DNA of 64,000 bases from Tagetes erecta (Eukaryota > Streptophyta > Magnoliopsida > Asterales > Asteraceae). The position numbers and the translations under genes were made by a program. The notes under the pieces were generated by a model. That model saw only the letters and a program-made list of their open reading frames with translations, searched no databases and had not been told where the DNA came from. The DNA is taken from positions 7,695,501-7,759,500 of the forward strand of contig CM061488.1 in the NCBI GenBank assembly GCA_030867185.1, in the 5' to 3' direction. Position 1 is the stretch's first letter, and every line of letters starts with the position of its first letter. Below, piece by piece: positions 11,526 to 24,138 of this stretch.

Positions 11526-13214
11526 GTTATATAAATTAACAATGTGACAAGTAATATGATAAAGATGCTGAAATAAGCTTTGAATTTTTACCGTTCAACC
11601 GGTTAACCTTATAATTAGTAAATGGTTTCTTCGTTGACCTATTTTTCTTCAACTTATGAAGATGTCATTGTCAAATTGTTAAGGCGCGTGGCTAAGATAT
11701 ATTTTTTTATGGAAACTTATCATACATGTACTCCTAAAGTACATTTTATATATTTAAAATTGCTCATTATTCAACCTCAAGGCTCAAACCTTCTTCAAAT
11801 GATGATCATATAAGTGAACATCTTTGTTACTGGACCACCAACCTCATTGGTCCGTAGCTAAGATCTATTGAGATCATAGTCCCACAAATCGCTCATTCAC
11901 CCACGAATTACGTATTGGTACGTTTTGTACTAAATCAGAATATTCCTTTGTACCGATCACTATCCAAATCGTGATCCCTAAATTTGCTTTGTTGATCCAA
12001 TTGAACACGAAATCGCGATTCACAACTTCTGGTTCGTCGTTCTTGTCAACCATAAAATCTCAATTGCAATCTATTGGTGTGATCGAATATGAAATTGTTG
12101 TTTATTGTAGCAAAACCAATATAGGTAAATGTGCAAGTTGCGACAAGAAGCCAGACTCTTAAGGGGGCAAGGTGGACGACTGCCAAATCCTTTAGGCGGA
12201 CCAGACTTTAAAAGATAAAATTATATAGTACTTTTAGCAACGACAACGTCATTTCTTAAAAAGATTTCTTTAACTATATATACTTTAAGATTTGGAGTTA
12301 ACCCTAATAGCTGTTGTGATATTATAAATAAGGGCCCGTTTTTTATTTCACGCCTGGGCCCACAGAAGTTTTAGCACTCTCGAGATCGACCGTGACGACA
12401 GGGTTTCTAATGCTAATTTTAGTTTGCAACAATTGGTTTAAAATAAAACTTTATAGAAATGCATATAAAAAAACTGTTCTAGCATGAGTGGCTTGGCCAC
12501 CCTCCGCCCTCCGGCACCTCGTCAAGCTTTCCATAACCATAATACATGGGCCTTGTGACAAAGCAACTAATGGAAAGTGGTTATAGTTATGACACAAAGA
12601 AAACGAGGCATTTTTTTAACTATTCAATCAATCACGATAATCCACACTACTTGATGATGAAACATCTCTTCATATAATAATAAGATCTCCCTATACTTAA
12701 TAATAAACTCCATAACACATTACTTTTTCTAACCATCATCACGCCAACATAACATGTGATCAAGCCTCTTTAATTCTAACATTAAATTAACATATAACTA
12801 GTGACTACAACTAATCAAACGTGGTTGTTATTGACTTATTGTATTAACATGTAATTAGTGACTAGAACAAGTCAAAGGCAGGATAGTATTAAATAAACAA
12901 GTTATATCTTCTATGTACATATTTAGAAAAAAATTGTTTTATACACATATATTGAATTAAATAAAAATTAATGAAAGTAATAATAAATGGGTTATTCGGG
13001 GACCATTAATGTGGATGAAAGGGAACATTAAAGTCCTAAATCGAGCGGGGACCAAATACACGTGTCGAACGTAGAGAGCAACAGGATTCGAAGTTGTGGT
13101 CCGCCGCCAGTACCTATAGAGGTGGGTCCCATAGTGTGTGTATGATATTTACTTTTTTAAGATGGTCCCACCTTAACGACGTACGTACAGAGCTAGGTTA
13201 CCATTCTTTGTCGT
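11526..13214. other. Intergenic; no gene seen
   Basis: AT-rich and unannotatable. The short open frames at 11622-11813 and 11971-12162 lack domains or codon structure. A GC patch at about 12480-12545 may be a transposon relic. Confidence 0.5.
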
Positions 13215-13710
13215 CGACACACAAAAAGAAGATGCAGTTTATTTTCATTTTCATTTTCCTTTTATTTTTATTTTTATTTTTATTTTATTTTCTGAAGATA
13301 AACTCTAATTTTAATTTTTGTGTTTTAACACTATTAACAGTTTCAGCCTCATATAAACAATTTTGGTTCATTATAACAAAAATGATTCCGAACAGTAACT
13401 CCATCCAATTTTCCGTTAAGTCTCCCTCACTTGCGGAGTAAAAATGTCATTTCTCTCACTCTTTTTGACATGCGAGTGAATAAAAATGTTAACCTACATG
13501 ATGACCTAGATAAAAAAGAGGAAAGAAATGACATTTTTACCCCTCAGATGCGGGATGCGTATAAGAGACTTAACGGAAAATTAGATGGAGTTAGTGTTTG
13601 GGATCATTTCTGTTAGAAAATAAAAACAGATGGACCAAAACTGTTAAGATATGACTGAAACTATTAATAGTATCAAAACACAGGGATCAAAACTGCAGTT
13701 TACTCTTTCC
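13215..13710. repeat. Foldback element with about 200-base arms
   Basis: Left-arm blocks such as gtgttttaacactattaaca, actccatccaattttccgtt and aaaaatgtcatttctctc return inverted at 13490-13700 (tgttttgatactattaata, actccatctaattttccgtt on the minus strand). The arms meet near 13440-13500. No clear flanking duplication. The 115-codon frame at 13094-13441 is a by-product of this repeat. Confidence 0.65.
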
Positions 13711-14693
13711 TAAATGAATATTTTCTCTTGAAAAAAAAGTAAGGTTTATTTACAAACCCAAGTTCATCTCTGTAAATATCAATTTAATAACATATCAAAG
13801 ATAACATCCGTTGTATATATACACGTTAACTGTTTAACGATTGTTAAAAGTCATTTATTATAAAAAAAATTAATTGCTTGTAATTCGTGTTTCTTTACTT
13901 CATTTGTTTTGTGTCCATTATTGGGCGTTAAAAAAAGTCATTTAAAGAAAACGAATTTCAAATGTTTTTAACGGGCATTAACACTTTAACTACCCATTAA
14001 GGATGTAAAGGCCGTTAAAAGAGTGTTTTGACTGCCTGTTAAGCTTCTAACGGGCGTTAAATTTAAAAAAATACGGATATTGATTGGCTACAAACGTTAA
14101 GCTTTGTTTGGGGGTGTTTGATTTTCTAGATGAGAGGCTTCACGGACATGAGCTCTAATGATGGGGAGCCAACATCATGTTCGAACATGGTTTTTTTGTC
14201 ATTTAAGTTGCTCTAAGGGGTGTCTTTGAAAAGTTCTGGAAGTTCTTAGGCATGCAACAAGATTTAAAAAGGTCTCTATAACGTAAATCAAACCTAATCT
14301 TCAAAACCGGTTCTTTGATCTTGTCTTGTAATTTTGTTATATTTGGGTTGAAATTTTGATGTGTTAATGAGTTATTGGGGCGTTAGGTTAATTAAATGGT
14401 TTAATTATTTTTTTATAATGTTTAGAACTACCTCAATATTCGAGTGAGTATTCTTGAGACACGCAATGTCAACCCTATATATTGATTTTGACGCTTTAGG
14501 TTCCAACTTTCTTGACGCAATATTTGAACTTCAGACTTTAAAAAAATCAAACTCAATCCATCACCCTCAATCCATCACCCTCATGTAGTTAGACCCAAAT
14601 GTGAATTGCAAATTGGTTTAACTATTGAACCAAAAAAATTTATAATTCTCTAACATAATTGTTCTTTTATATAACACTTTTAAAAACATATCT
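13711..14693. other. Intergenic; no gene seen
   Basis: Low-complexity AT-rich sequence with repeated (a/g)acgggcgttaa-like words at 13925-14060. There is no open frame worth calling. Confidence 0.5.
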
Positions 14694-14920
14694 TCTATCT
14701 AATAAATCAAGGTTTTAGGAGGCAACTTTTGGGGGGGAATTTTTTTAATCCATAATAGAAAGTTTGAAAGGGAAAATATTAAGTGTAATGCATGAGTTGG
14801 TGGAGCAATATCATTAAAAATTAAATATTTACAAATTATAAATCTTTAAACATAATGATAATGAATTATTTATAAATATTATTATTTAACTCGTGTGTAG
14901 CACACGGATGCTAAATCTAG
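14694..14920 (+). mobile_element. Non-autonomous Helitron, family 1, copy H1
   Basis: Starts tctatctaataaatcaagg and ends with a hairpin (ctcgtgtgtagcacacggat) followed by gctaaatctag. The start TC, the 3' hairpin and the terminal CTAG are Helitron hallmarks. Its 227-base length equals that of copy H2 without its LTR insertion. Host bases at the ends are T and A, not the usual A and T, so the edges have mutated. Confidence 0.75.
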
Positions 14921-15238
14921 ATGTTGAAGTTTTGTAAAGGGATTACAATGTTTTAGTATAAGGGTATGAAGAGTGGAGCTATCATACCATGTAGTTTCAC
15001 TATTTTTACTACCAACCAATTATAAGAATACAACACACAACTATCTTTACTTTACTCTCGTCTATCCTATGTGGTAGGCTGAATGCTTATGTATATTTAT
15101 TATATAATTAAATAAGAACAAAAAACATTAAAGTTATTAAATTATAAATAATTTATTGTATTAAAAAAATACAATATCGAAAACAACAAAGAACAAATAA
15201 AAAATACTTGTCCTCGTTCTCATCCGCATCCTCTTTTG
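14921..15238. other. Intergenic; no gene seen
   Basis: AT-rich spacer between Helitron H1 and the Harbinger transposase remnant. Confidence 0.5.
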
Positions 15239-16055
15239 ATTCAAGATATGGCATCTAGAGTTGCAATATGTTCCTTTAAAACATATCGAAGCCGGAAATG
15301 TGTGGTTAAATCTGGCAACTCATTATCGATGTTTTCGTCAAAAAATGGTTCCACGGGTGGATCTCTTATGTATATTGGCGACATTGCATTCTCGTCATCT
15401 TTTAAAATCATGATTTTCAATATCATGCATGCATAAACCTTCCTCTTAATCTTTTATACAGTCATAGCTTGAAGGAGACGTCTAAGTATACCCCATTTAG
15501 CGTTTAGAATACTGATGAAAGCTCGCTCAACATTTTTCCTCGATGATTCTTGAACGTTTTGAACCTCTTTTCTTTTGGATCGGCTGGAAAAGGAGTCGCT
15601 TTCACAAACATCGCCAAAGTAAGGTAAATGTCATTGATTAAATAGTATCCACGTTTGTATTGTTGGCCAAAACCATGAAACAGACACTTTGACGTGGTAC
15701 CATTTTGCTCGGTAAGATATAGGGGAAATTGTTAAAGTACATTGATGTACATTGATGATCACTTCTCATATATTGACCTTTATATTTATTTGGACACATT
15801 CGACAAACGAAATGTGTTTAGTCAGTGCTACTAAGCATTCCCAGAATGTGGTGTTTAAACAACCTCTTTGTCATACAATACCGACGCTTAAAGATAACGT
15901 CGTCATATTTTTGGCCGTCGCCAAAATAATCATCTATAGTTTGGTGACCCGTCTCATGGTCACGTGGCACCATTATTTTTTCTTACATCGTCGTGTTAGC
16001 TTCGTCTTCCGCAATAGTCTAAGAAAAGAATTGAGAACACTATCGTTCGAGAACA
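15239..16055 (-). pseudogene. PIF/Harbinger DDE transposase remnant
   Basis: Minus-strand conceptual pieces in order: ETGHQTIDDYFGDGQKYDDV and FKRRYCMTKRLF (N-terminal region, about 15950-15850), NGTTSKCLFHGFGQQYKRGY (15700-15650), GYYLINDIYLTLAMFVKA (15655-15600), then MILKDDENAMSPIYIRDPPV…LKEHIATLD at the C-terminus. The GYYLxDxIYPxWxxFVK and MILKDD blocks are typical of plant ALP1/HARBI1-like transposases, which cut and paste Harbinger elements in the nucleus. At least three frameshifts or stops make it inactive. It could once have mobilised relatives of the TAA-flanked MITEs in this window. Confidence 0.8.
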
Positions 16056-16289
16056 ATGTGTCCGAAAACACAGGTGGAAGATATTTTTCTGTTCATCTTC
16101 TAAAGTGATTTTGGTTTTGTATGTGTAAAGTTTTTGCATACATAAATTTGTGATTGTGAATAAAATGAGTATTAATAAGAGTAAATATGTATTAATTGGG
16201 GAATAATTTAAAAAAAAAAATTCCTTGAAAATAGCCATTGCCCTACGTTACAATTTTACCAAAACATTCGGCATTTGGTTACCGAGAAT

Positions 16290-17014
16290 TAGGAGTGTTC
16301 ACGGTTTGGTTTTGACGGTTTTTTGATCAAACCGTAAGCCAAAACGTTAGTATGGTTTTTGCATATCGAAAACCGAAGCCGAACCATTGAAAACACAAAC
16401 CAAACCAAACCGTTACTAACGGTTTGGCTCCGGTTTGGTTTCATGGTTTGGGCCTATATTAGGCTTGTATATTATACATGTTCATCTTTGTGCTAATATA
16501 AGATGTCAAAAAAATCAACACCAAATAAACACATAATAAGTACAAAATTTTTGTAATAAAAGCTTAGAATAAGCTGCCAAAATACACAAAGAAGCTTAAA
16601 GTAATTAGGTGTTCAAAACAAACCAGGTCAAAACATAGTTTGCTCGGGCTAATAGGCTATGCTAAAATATATAGGATAATCATTTTGGGCTTCAATTATC
16701 TAAACGTTAGTTTGCTCGGGCTAATGGGCTATGCTAAAACTAAAATAAAACATTTACTAATATATAATATAAAATATTATAAATAATTATATATCTAATA
16801 TAAAAAATATATAATTTTGAAATACTTAAATCCTACGGTCCGGTCCGGTTTTATCCGACCGTTTTTGGTAAAAACCATAAGCCAAACCGTTCATTACGGT
16901 TTAAATTTTTTGAAGCCGACCGACCGAAAGTTAAAAATAAAACCGACCATGAAGCCAAACCGATGACCGGTTTGGACGGTTTCACGGTTTTAAACCAAAC
17001 TATGAACACCCCTA
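16290..17014. mobile_element. hAT-type MITE with 8-bp target duplication
   Basis: Left end taggagtgttca and right end tgaacaccccta are inverted copies with one mismatch. Both are flanked by ccgagaat (16282-16289 and 17015-17022). The interior is full of ggtttgg/ccaaacc words. An 8-bp duplication with (C/T)AGGG-type ends is diagnostic of hAT. No transposase is present. Confidence 0.9.
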
Positions 17015-17120
17015 CCGAGAATCCACTTGCCGTTGCCGAGACTTGTGGCACCATAGCCATTTGGCAAACATATTGCCGACCTCATTTGTCGAATCTTCCT
17101 CTCCACCCTAAAGTTATTAA

Positions 17121-17715
17121 GGGGTTGTTTGTTTCAGTATTTTAATGATTCGGATGTCTTAATGATTAAGCACTTAATGGTTCAGACACTTTTTCGCAAG
17201 TAGATGTCTGAATGGTTAAGGCATTTGCATCTGAATGTTTAAGCATAATACTAAGTCTGAATGATTAAGGGGCTGCTTGTTTCACCTCTTAATGATTCAG
17301 TTCAGTTCTTAATCATTCAGATTCAGCATTCAGAGCGTTTGTTTCATGAAAAAGAACCTCTGAATGGTTCAGTTAAGTGCTGAATGATTAAGAGATTGAG
17401 AGATGCTGAATGAAACTGAATGGAGCATGTACTAAACTTACCATCATCTGAAGCTTTACCCCAACATCCTTTTCATTGATAGAGCCTCTTAATGGTTTAG
17501 ACCTTTTAACCATTCAGCACTTAATAATTCAGATTTTGCCAAACAGCCCTTAAGAGCTCTTATCTGAATTGATTAGACATTTACATTTAAATAGTTAATC
17601 AATATAGTAGCTCTTAATGATTCAAAGTTTCAAACATCTTACTGATTCATCACTTAATAAGTCAAACCTCTTATTAATTCAGCACATGCTCATTCAAAAA
17701 TTGTCAAACATCCTC
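17121..17715. mobile_element. Tourist/Harbinger-like MITE (outer of a nested pair)
   Basis: Left end ggggttgtttgtttc and right end gtcaaacatcctc are imperfect inverted repeats, flanked on both sides by TAA (17118-17120 and 17716-17718). The interior consists of cttaatgattcag-like words. A second member of the family is inserted inside it. Confidence 0.75.
17269..17550. mobile_element. Tourist/Harbinger-like MITE (inner of a nested pair)
   Basis: Left end ggggctgcttgtttc and right end gccaaacagccct form an inverted repeat, with TAA on both sides (TTAA also fits). It is 282 bases, has the same ends and interior vocabulary as the outer element, and therefore jumped later. Confidence 0.8.
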
Positions 17716-20365
17716 TAAGATTCTATTCTTAGAATCACATTTTGATTGTAATAGGTTGTAAACCCCTTTATGACATCATCAAAATGTTTAACTTTTGAAA
17801 AACTTTACACTATTTGTAAAAAATAATAACAATGCCGTTATTAACAATGTTTTATAAAATACGAGTGTTACAACTATGCAACGAAATAACGAATGTGTAC
17901 GTCAATCAAACAGGCAAAACTTCGTTCTTCAAAGCTGACAACGAACCTGTTAGTCTAGCTTTTATATTGTTTGTGAACATGTCTAATAAGTTTTATTAAG
18001 GGATCTCCGAAAAAAAAAAGTTTTATAAGTTCAAATCAACAAAGATGTGTTGCTCAACTTGGGTAAATGGTGAACTCTTTAAGCATATTTCATCACATCT
18101 TAATTGCTTCCTCTTTCGTAATAACCTAGCTAGCTAGATATTATTTTTCGAGAGGACTGATCTTTTTATTAGACTTCTACCGTAATAAATCTTACTTTAA
18201 TTAAAAAAAGAGAGAATTGGTTCATCTGAAAAAAAATATATCTAAGTAAAACAACCGAATGTGTCGTTTTCAAGTTGTTTTAAAAAATATATTTCACAAC
18301 TTTGTTCAAATCTGACATTTTAAGGGACTTTAATGTTTAAAAAATTGTTTACAGATTTTTATGAGACAAAATATAAAGTATGTTGATTTTTACGTGCAAA
18401 AAATATATAGAGACGAGAGCAATAATACTCATTTTTTCTACTCCTACTTTTACGGTTTAGCAACATCACCACCACGTGTCGTTAACGATACTGATGTCAT
18501 CACATGTCTCTACGGCAACAATTCTGCACTATGGTCACAAATTTGCCGTGTGCAGGGATAATACCCGAGTGTACATGTAACGAAGTTACAAACGCGTCGC
18601 GTTGCATCCATTCGAGTCTAAATTAAACTAGCATACTACTAAAAGTGAGTGTCCATGACTCTCTTTTAGTCTCTCAACTTGGTAATTTACACATATAACC
18701 TTCTAACTTAACTATAGCATACTTACGATTTTAAGCCTCTGACTTTAACCTAATTTCCATTTTGATTCTTAATTTACGCAGTATGACTTTACACTGTAAC
18801 GTGTAATACATGAACGTGTGTGATGAAGTCTAGTTTATTACTAAAAAAAAGGGCTTAAAATTAATGAGAGAAAAGAGCATGAGCAATGAAAAAACTTCCC
18901 ATGAATTATCCATGTGGTGTGTTTGTAAATTATATAAAAGGACTTGTCACACACTAGCTATATTAATTAATAACCTCAAGCAAGCAAGATGCTAAGAGGA
19001 AAGAAACAGTACATGCATCAGGGAAAAGGAAAATGAACAACAAGTTTAAAAATTAAAACCACTTGATTGACAAAGAAGTTGAACTTTGATTTGTAGCGGA
19101 AAAAATTGACAGAAAATGGTCCCTAGATTTGACAAGTGGAAACTATTAGGTGTATTATTGGACGAAGAAAAGTTGTATGTTGTCACTACAACATTTTTCA
19201 AAATAATATCACATAGTCACTCAATCATTTTTATAAAGGAAACAATAATTATCTAAACATCGGGGGTGATTATGAATTTTAAATTTATTAGTTGTAAAGG
19301 AGCCAACTTAAGTATCTTGTTGATCCGACAAAAAAAGACAAACCAACTCGGACCGACTCAAGAACAGCCCGTCACACAAAAAGATTAATGCTTGGTCTTG
19401 ATATTTTGTACGTCCAGGTTTGACCCTGATCTTAACCCTACGTTATTATCTAACCCAATTTTAATTTGTTAGGATCAAGATATACATGTCAGTGTAATGA
19501 AAAAATAAATTTATATTGGTTTCTACTGGTTTTAACTATTATTTTTTGGCTTTTACCGGTTACAACTATTGAATTGGTTGTCAATGGTCCCAACTTTATC
19601 ACTTTGATAACTAATGGTCTATCATTAAATTTATTTTAATGCGGTTAAGTTTTTTTTCAAATTTAAGACTGAAGTTGAGGGATAAGTTTGACATTTTAGA
19701 AACTTAGAATTTGAAGGAACTTATGACATAAAGTTACGTAACGTTTCTTTTGTTATCCTTCAAACCAGCAATAATAGATTTGTCTAACCAAATATGCATC
19801 TTGAAAAAGCAAGTACACTTTGAACCTTTGAACTTTTGGAACTTCTATTTCTGTTTATGTATTGTTTAACATACAAGTTTTTTAATTAGTATATTTTCAT
19901 GTTCTTACTACCTTAAAATCAAAAAACGAATAAAAAGCAAAAAAGAAAATGAAATTTATGTTGAATATATTAATCAAAACTAGAACAACAAAAATAGTTT
20001 GTAGTGCGGTTTTGTAATCATATGGTTGGTTATTTTAAGGTTCCATCTATTTAACACCCAAATTGTCTAATCAAACACTACATATTAAGTTTTTTTATTT
20101 TAAATTTGAAGTTTAAAGTAAAAGAAATATCTTATAAACGTAAAGTTAAGATCATAGAGCAACATATAAGGGCTGCATTCATTCAGTCACCAATTATTGA
20201 CTGTATGAGGTTGTCGGGTGAAAGAACCCTATACATTGCGTTATGGCTGTAGCGCAACAAATAGAAGGTGTAGAAATTATTTTAAAGTGTGTGAATAAGA
20301 CCATAATTTTAGACAATTGTACACGAACATAGATATTGTTTGATTTGTGATGGTTTAAAAAAGGT
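17716..20365. other. Intergenic; no gene seen
   Basis: About 2.6 kb of AT-rich, apparently non-coding DNA. The 66-codon frame at 18361-18561 shows no family. No repeat ends or target duplications were recognised. Confidence 0.45.
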
Positions 20366-20784
20366 CTTTCATATAAACTTGGATCTAGATTTGAGATTGT
20401 TATGTGATGTTACTATAATCAGTGATGCGGAAGCTCACCAATCATAAATTGATGACTGAATATTCAGGAAGACCAATGCAAAGATGATGATAATGATGAT
20501 AGTTTTAGGTTATTGTATTGATTATTTGAAGGGTTACAAAGGATATGAAAATAAAATGATGGACAACTCTTTCAATTAACATAAGTGTGTGTGGTATTTA
20601 TACTCATACCACACTCACTTCACAATTAACCTAAAGTAAAACAATTAAGCACCAGTGCTTGCTCGTTAACCTGACATCGATGCTCAATATCTTCAGTCGC
20701 CGATGACTTTGACTAAGTTTGACTTTTATAGACTTTGGTCAACTTTCTTGTTTTGTAAAGTTTCATCTTTCAAGGGACTCAACA
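20366..20784 (-). mobile_element. Diverged LTR related to the 21-23.4 kb element
   Basis: Aligns by eye with the LTRs at 21031-21455 and 23039-23445: the shared blocks include atcagtgatgcggaa, ggttattgtatt and agtgcttgctcg. It ends ggactcaaca, followed by tactcccctaaaatg, which on the minus strand is a polypurine tract leading into TGTTGAGTCC. The left boundary is uncertain and no partner LTR was found. Confidence 0.65.
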
Positions 20785-21030
20785 ATACTCCCCTAAAATG
20801 ACACATTTCAAAACCTTATAATTAGCTTTGAGCATACTTAAGTTCGGTATGAACCATTTTCAGTTAGACCCAACAATTTGTGTGTTTAATTGTAAGTGAC
20901 ACACAAAAGTGACCTAGGTTCATAGTTACTAAGCGGATCATTTATGATGAAGAGGATGAGCTTCAAGAGAATGATTCGGAGTTCTTGCAGAGTGGAACCG
21001 TGCAGTACCAGATTTGGGCTATTAAAGGCA

Positions 21031-21455
21031 TGATAGGAACGAACCAAGCTATGGATCTAGTTCTGATATTGTTTGGGGATGTTGTTTGTAGTCAGTGATG
21101 CGGAATCTCACTATTCACGTATTGATGAATGGTCATGAAGATCAATGTAAGTTATGATGAAGATTGTGATAATATTGAATAGGTTATTGTATTAGATCTA
21201 TGAGAGGTTAGAAAGGATATGGAAATGCAAATGCATGCAACTCATCTAACAAATGACCTAGGTGATGGTATTTATAGTCTATACCATTCACCTTACAATT
21301 AAACCTAAACCCGTGCACTTAAGCACAAACCGATTACACAAATATTCTAAGACAAATACTATTAAACAAAGTCTTCATCAGTGCTTGCTCGTGTCGATGT
21401 TTGATATCTTCACTCGCTTATATTTGTAAAGTGACATCTTCAATTGGACCTAACA
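21031..21455 (-). mobile_element. 3' LTR of the non-autonomous element
   Basis: Shares long blocks with the right LTR, such as gattacacaaatattctaag and gtgcttgctcgtgtcgatg. On the minus strand it begins tgttaggtcc after the polypurine run cttatggggagtat (21456-21470). A partial duplicate of this junction lies at about 21505-21537. Confidence 0.9.
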
Positions 21456-23024
21456 ATACTCCCCATAAGATGTTACTTTATAAATCCAATTGATAACCTT
21501 AAATCTTCAAGAGGACCCAACAATACTCCCCCTAAGATGATGCTGTCAAAAATTTGTCTTTCAACAAGCCATCTGCATTCTTCTCTCCCTTTTGTGTAAC
21601 ATCAAAGGTTATGGAAAGAATAAGAAGAGAGTAGATTCCGGTGAATCAATATATCAGCAACGGGATCTTCTTCAACGATTGAAGTAAAATAAGAAGACTT
21701 CTTTGACTTAGAATACTCTCTCAACTTTTGCTTTAGAGGTTAATGAGATCTGTGTATGAGATATTAGAGGAGGATTCTTAATACTCAGCAATCTGACATG
21801 GAGATCTTTGATCTGGAAACAGGCTTGATCAGAAACATCTTCAAGTTGTGTGGAAGTTTGTTCTGCAATGAAAACTGTTCCTGCAACTTAAAGAAAAACA
21901 TTAAAACTCAGGCAATAATATGCATTTATCATCAAAAGATTAAGTTCTCAATCAGATGAGATATTACTTGAGGATCAACTCATAGTGCATGAGGATCATC
22001 TCCTACATCAATAACACAAATTAAACTGTCAAAACAAAAGAAAAATGATTATAAAGACAATGTTTTTGACATTTTTACATTTTTCAATGTTTTTTTTATC
22101 TTTTTGGAATTTTCTCTTCATAATTCTGAATCTTTTACCAACAATGAGATCATACCAGTCAAATTTATTCACACACAATAAATGAAAGTTTTGAATATAC
22201 ATAGATAATTTTTCAAAGTAGATGATGGGTATTTAACTTCAAAACATACTTACTTTTTTAAACACTTGGCGAATTTTATCATGTTTTGGTTCGATTATGT
22301 ATGACAAGTATGTGACCGACACTCAGATGCATCGTAAGATTTACCCTCATCTAAACATGTAAGAAAACACTTTAACATCTTTAATACCTGGTCATTTACA
22401 ATATAATCAGTGAATCTTTTTGGGGTTTGAAGAAATCCATATATGAAAGTCTTAGGTGGTGTTCCCTTGGGGAATCTTTTTTTTCATTTCTTTTTGGAAT
22501 TTGTTTTTGGGTTATGTTCCTCATTGGGAATCTTTTGTGCATCTTGAGGTGTTCCAGGTTTGTAGCTCACTACAACAAAGGAGACCTCGTGTGAAACTTC
22601 AGGTTTGTTGGCACCACAACAAAGAAGTTCATAGATGCGGCTCTTCTCATTGATTTTATTGCCTCATTACCTGGTGTGTGTAAGTGACATTACAAACAAT
22701 TTATCAGAATAGCAAATACTTAGCATATGCTCTAAGATGGAACATGACACAACTAGCATATAAGAATTTAGTTTATCGTCATAATGTCTACTTTTCAGAT
22801 TTATAATTTTTCAGTTTACCCACGTAACACAAAATGATCAGTCAATGCATTTTGAAATCATATGTAACATACAATGACTATGTATACTATCATTTCTCAT
22901 GTATGTGCAAGTAGATTCAAAACATATTATTCTTGAATATTTTTTGTAATCAGTGATCAGAATCTCACTAATCGCTTATTGATAAATGATCATGAAGATC
23001 ATTGCAAGGTATGATCAACCAAAA

Positions 23025-23036
23025 GCTCTGATACCA
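23025..23036 (-). other. Primer-binding site of the non-autonomous LTR element
   Basis: gctctgatacca is the exact complement of tggtatcagagc, the 3' end-matching site for initiator tRNA-Met. It lies two bases from the 5' LTR and fixes the element's orientation as minus. Confidence 0.9.
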
Positions 23037-23038
23037 TT

Positions 23039-23445
23039 TGATAGGTTCGAACGAAGCGAATTATGGATCTAAATCTGAGATTGTTTAGAGATGTTGTTTG
23101 TAATCAGTGATGCGGAATCTCACTAATCACTTATTTATGAATGTCATGAAGATCAATGCAATGTATGATGAAGATTGTGATAATATGAATAGGTTATTGT
23201 ATTAGATCTATGAGAGGTTAGAAAGGGTATTAGATATATCAAATGACCTAGATGATAGTATTTATAACGCATACCATTCACCTTACAATTAAACCTAAAC
23301 ACGTGCACTTAAGCACAAACCGATTACACAAATATTCTAAGACAAATACTATTAAACAAAGTCTTCACCAGTGCTTGCTCGTGTCGATGCTCGATATCTT
23401 CACTCGCTTATATTTGTAAAGTGACATCTTCAATTGGAGCTAACA
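23039..23445 (-). mobile_element. 5' LTR of the non-autonomous element
   Basis: 407 bases beginning tgataggttcgaacg and ending ggagctaaca. It is slightly shorter than its partner because of small deletions, for example near 23225-23245. Confidence 0.9.
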
Positions 23446-23450
23446 AGGCA

Positions 23451-24138
23451 ACAATGATTTATAATTACCCTTTTGTGTTGCTGAGACATGCGGCTCAGAA
23501 AAAAGTCTTTGTAGCCAAAGTTAGCTGAGAAGCCATCATAGAAAAGGAAGTCACAATCCATCTTGCTCATAGGCGTAGCTTGGAGTGAAAGTGTAGCAGG
23601 GGTAAGGCAAGGAGGTCGCCAGAGAAGAAGCATCCTTGCTTAGCCGAGCCGTTAGGGATTCGTTGAACATCGTTCAACTCCTCTTCTTTAGAAATTTAGA
23701 TGTTAGAATGTATAAAAAAATTTAAGAAGCAAATTTGTATTTCTCGGGCTCCATGTAATGGTTCCTCTCCAACTAAAGTTTTCACTCCAAGCATAACTCT
23801 TGTTAGACGGTCCAAATGCATTCGTTACGAGTGTGGTCTGACGTTCAAAACAGTGGGGTTGTCATTATATGATGGGTAGTACGTCGAATGTAGAAAGAGT
23901 GAGAGAGATATAAAATAATTAGGCTATTCTTAAAGATGCGTCTTTTATCTATATGAAGGTACGTTTGAGGGTGTCTCTAGAAGTCCTCATGTGTAACATA
24001 ATGTACTATTTGTTACGTTATGTTAAACTCACAAAATTTAGAACATTCATATGGACCTCCAACACAATTAACATATTTTTAATTTGAATAAAGTTTGTTT
24101 TAATTTCATTTTCATAAATATAGTTTATTTAAAAGGTA
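23451..24138. other. Intergenic; no gene seen
   Basis: The 67-codon minus-strand frame at 23430-23633 has somewhat protein-like composition but no recognisable family, and runs into the LTR element's target duplication. The rest is AT-rich. Confidence 0.4.

Larger units (their letters stand above)
21031..23445 (-). mobile_element. Complete non-autonomous LTR retrotransposon (2415 bp)
   Basis: Two direct LTRs (21031-21455 and 23039-23445) run from tgatagg to taaca on the plus strand, so the element reads TG…CA on the minus strand. Perfect 5-bp target duplications AGGCA lie at 21026-21030 and 23446-23450. A primer-binding site and a polypurine tract sit in the positions expected for minus orientation. 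The interior of about 1.58 kb has no gag or pol trace, so it must have moved with proteins from a relative, as a small LARD/TRIM-like element. Confidence 0.92.

Noticed and set aside
20935..21026. Acidic coding-like stretch (DEEDELQENDSEFLQSGTVQ) before the LTR element
   Set aside because: Open for about 30 codons and protein-like, but no start, no family, and no continuation past the AGGCA site; too short to call.
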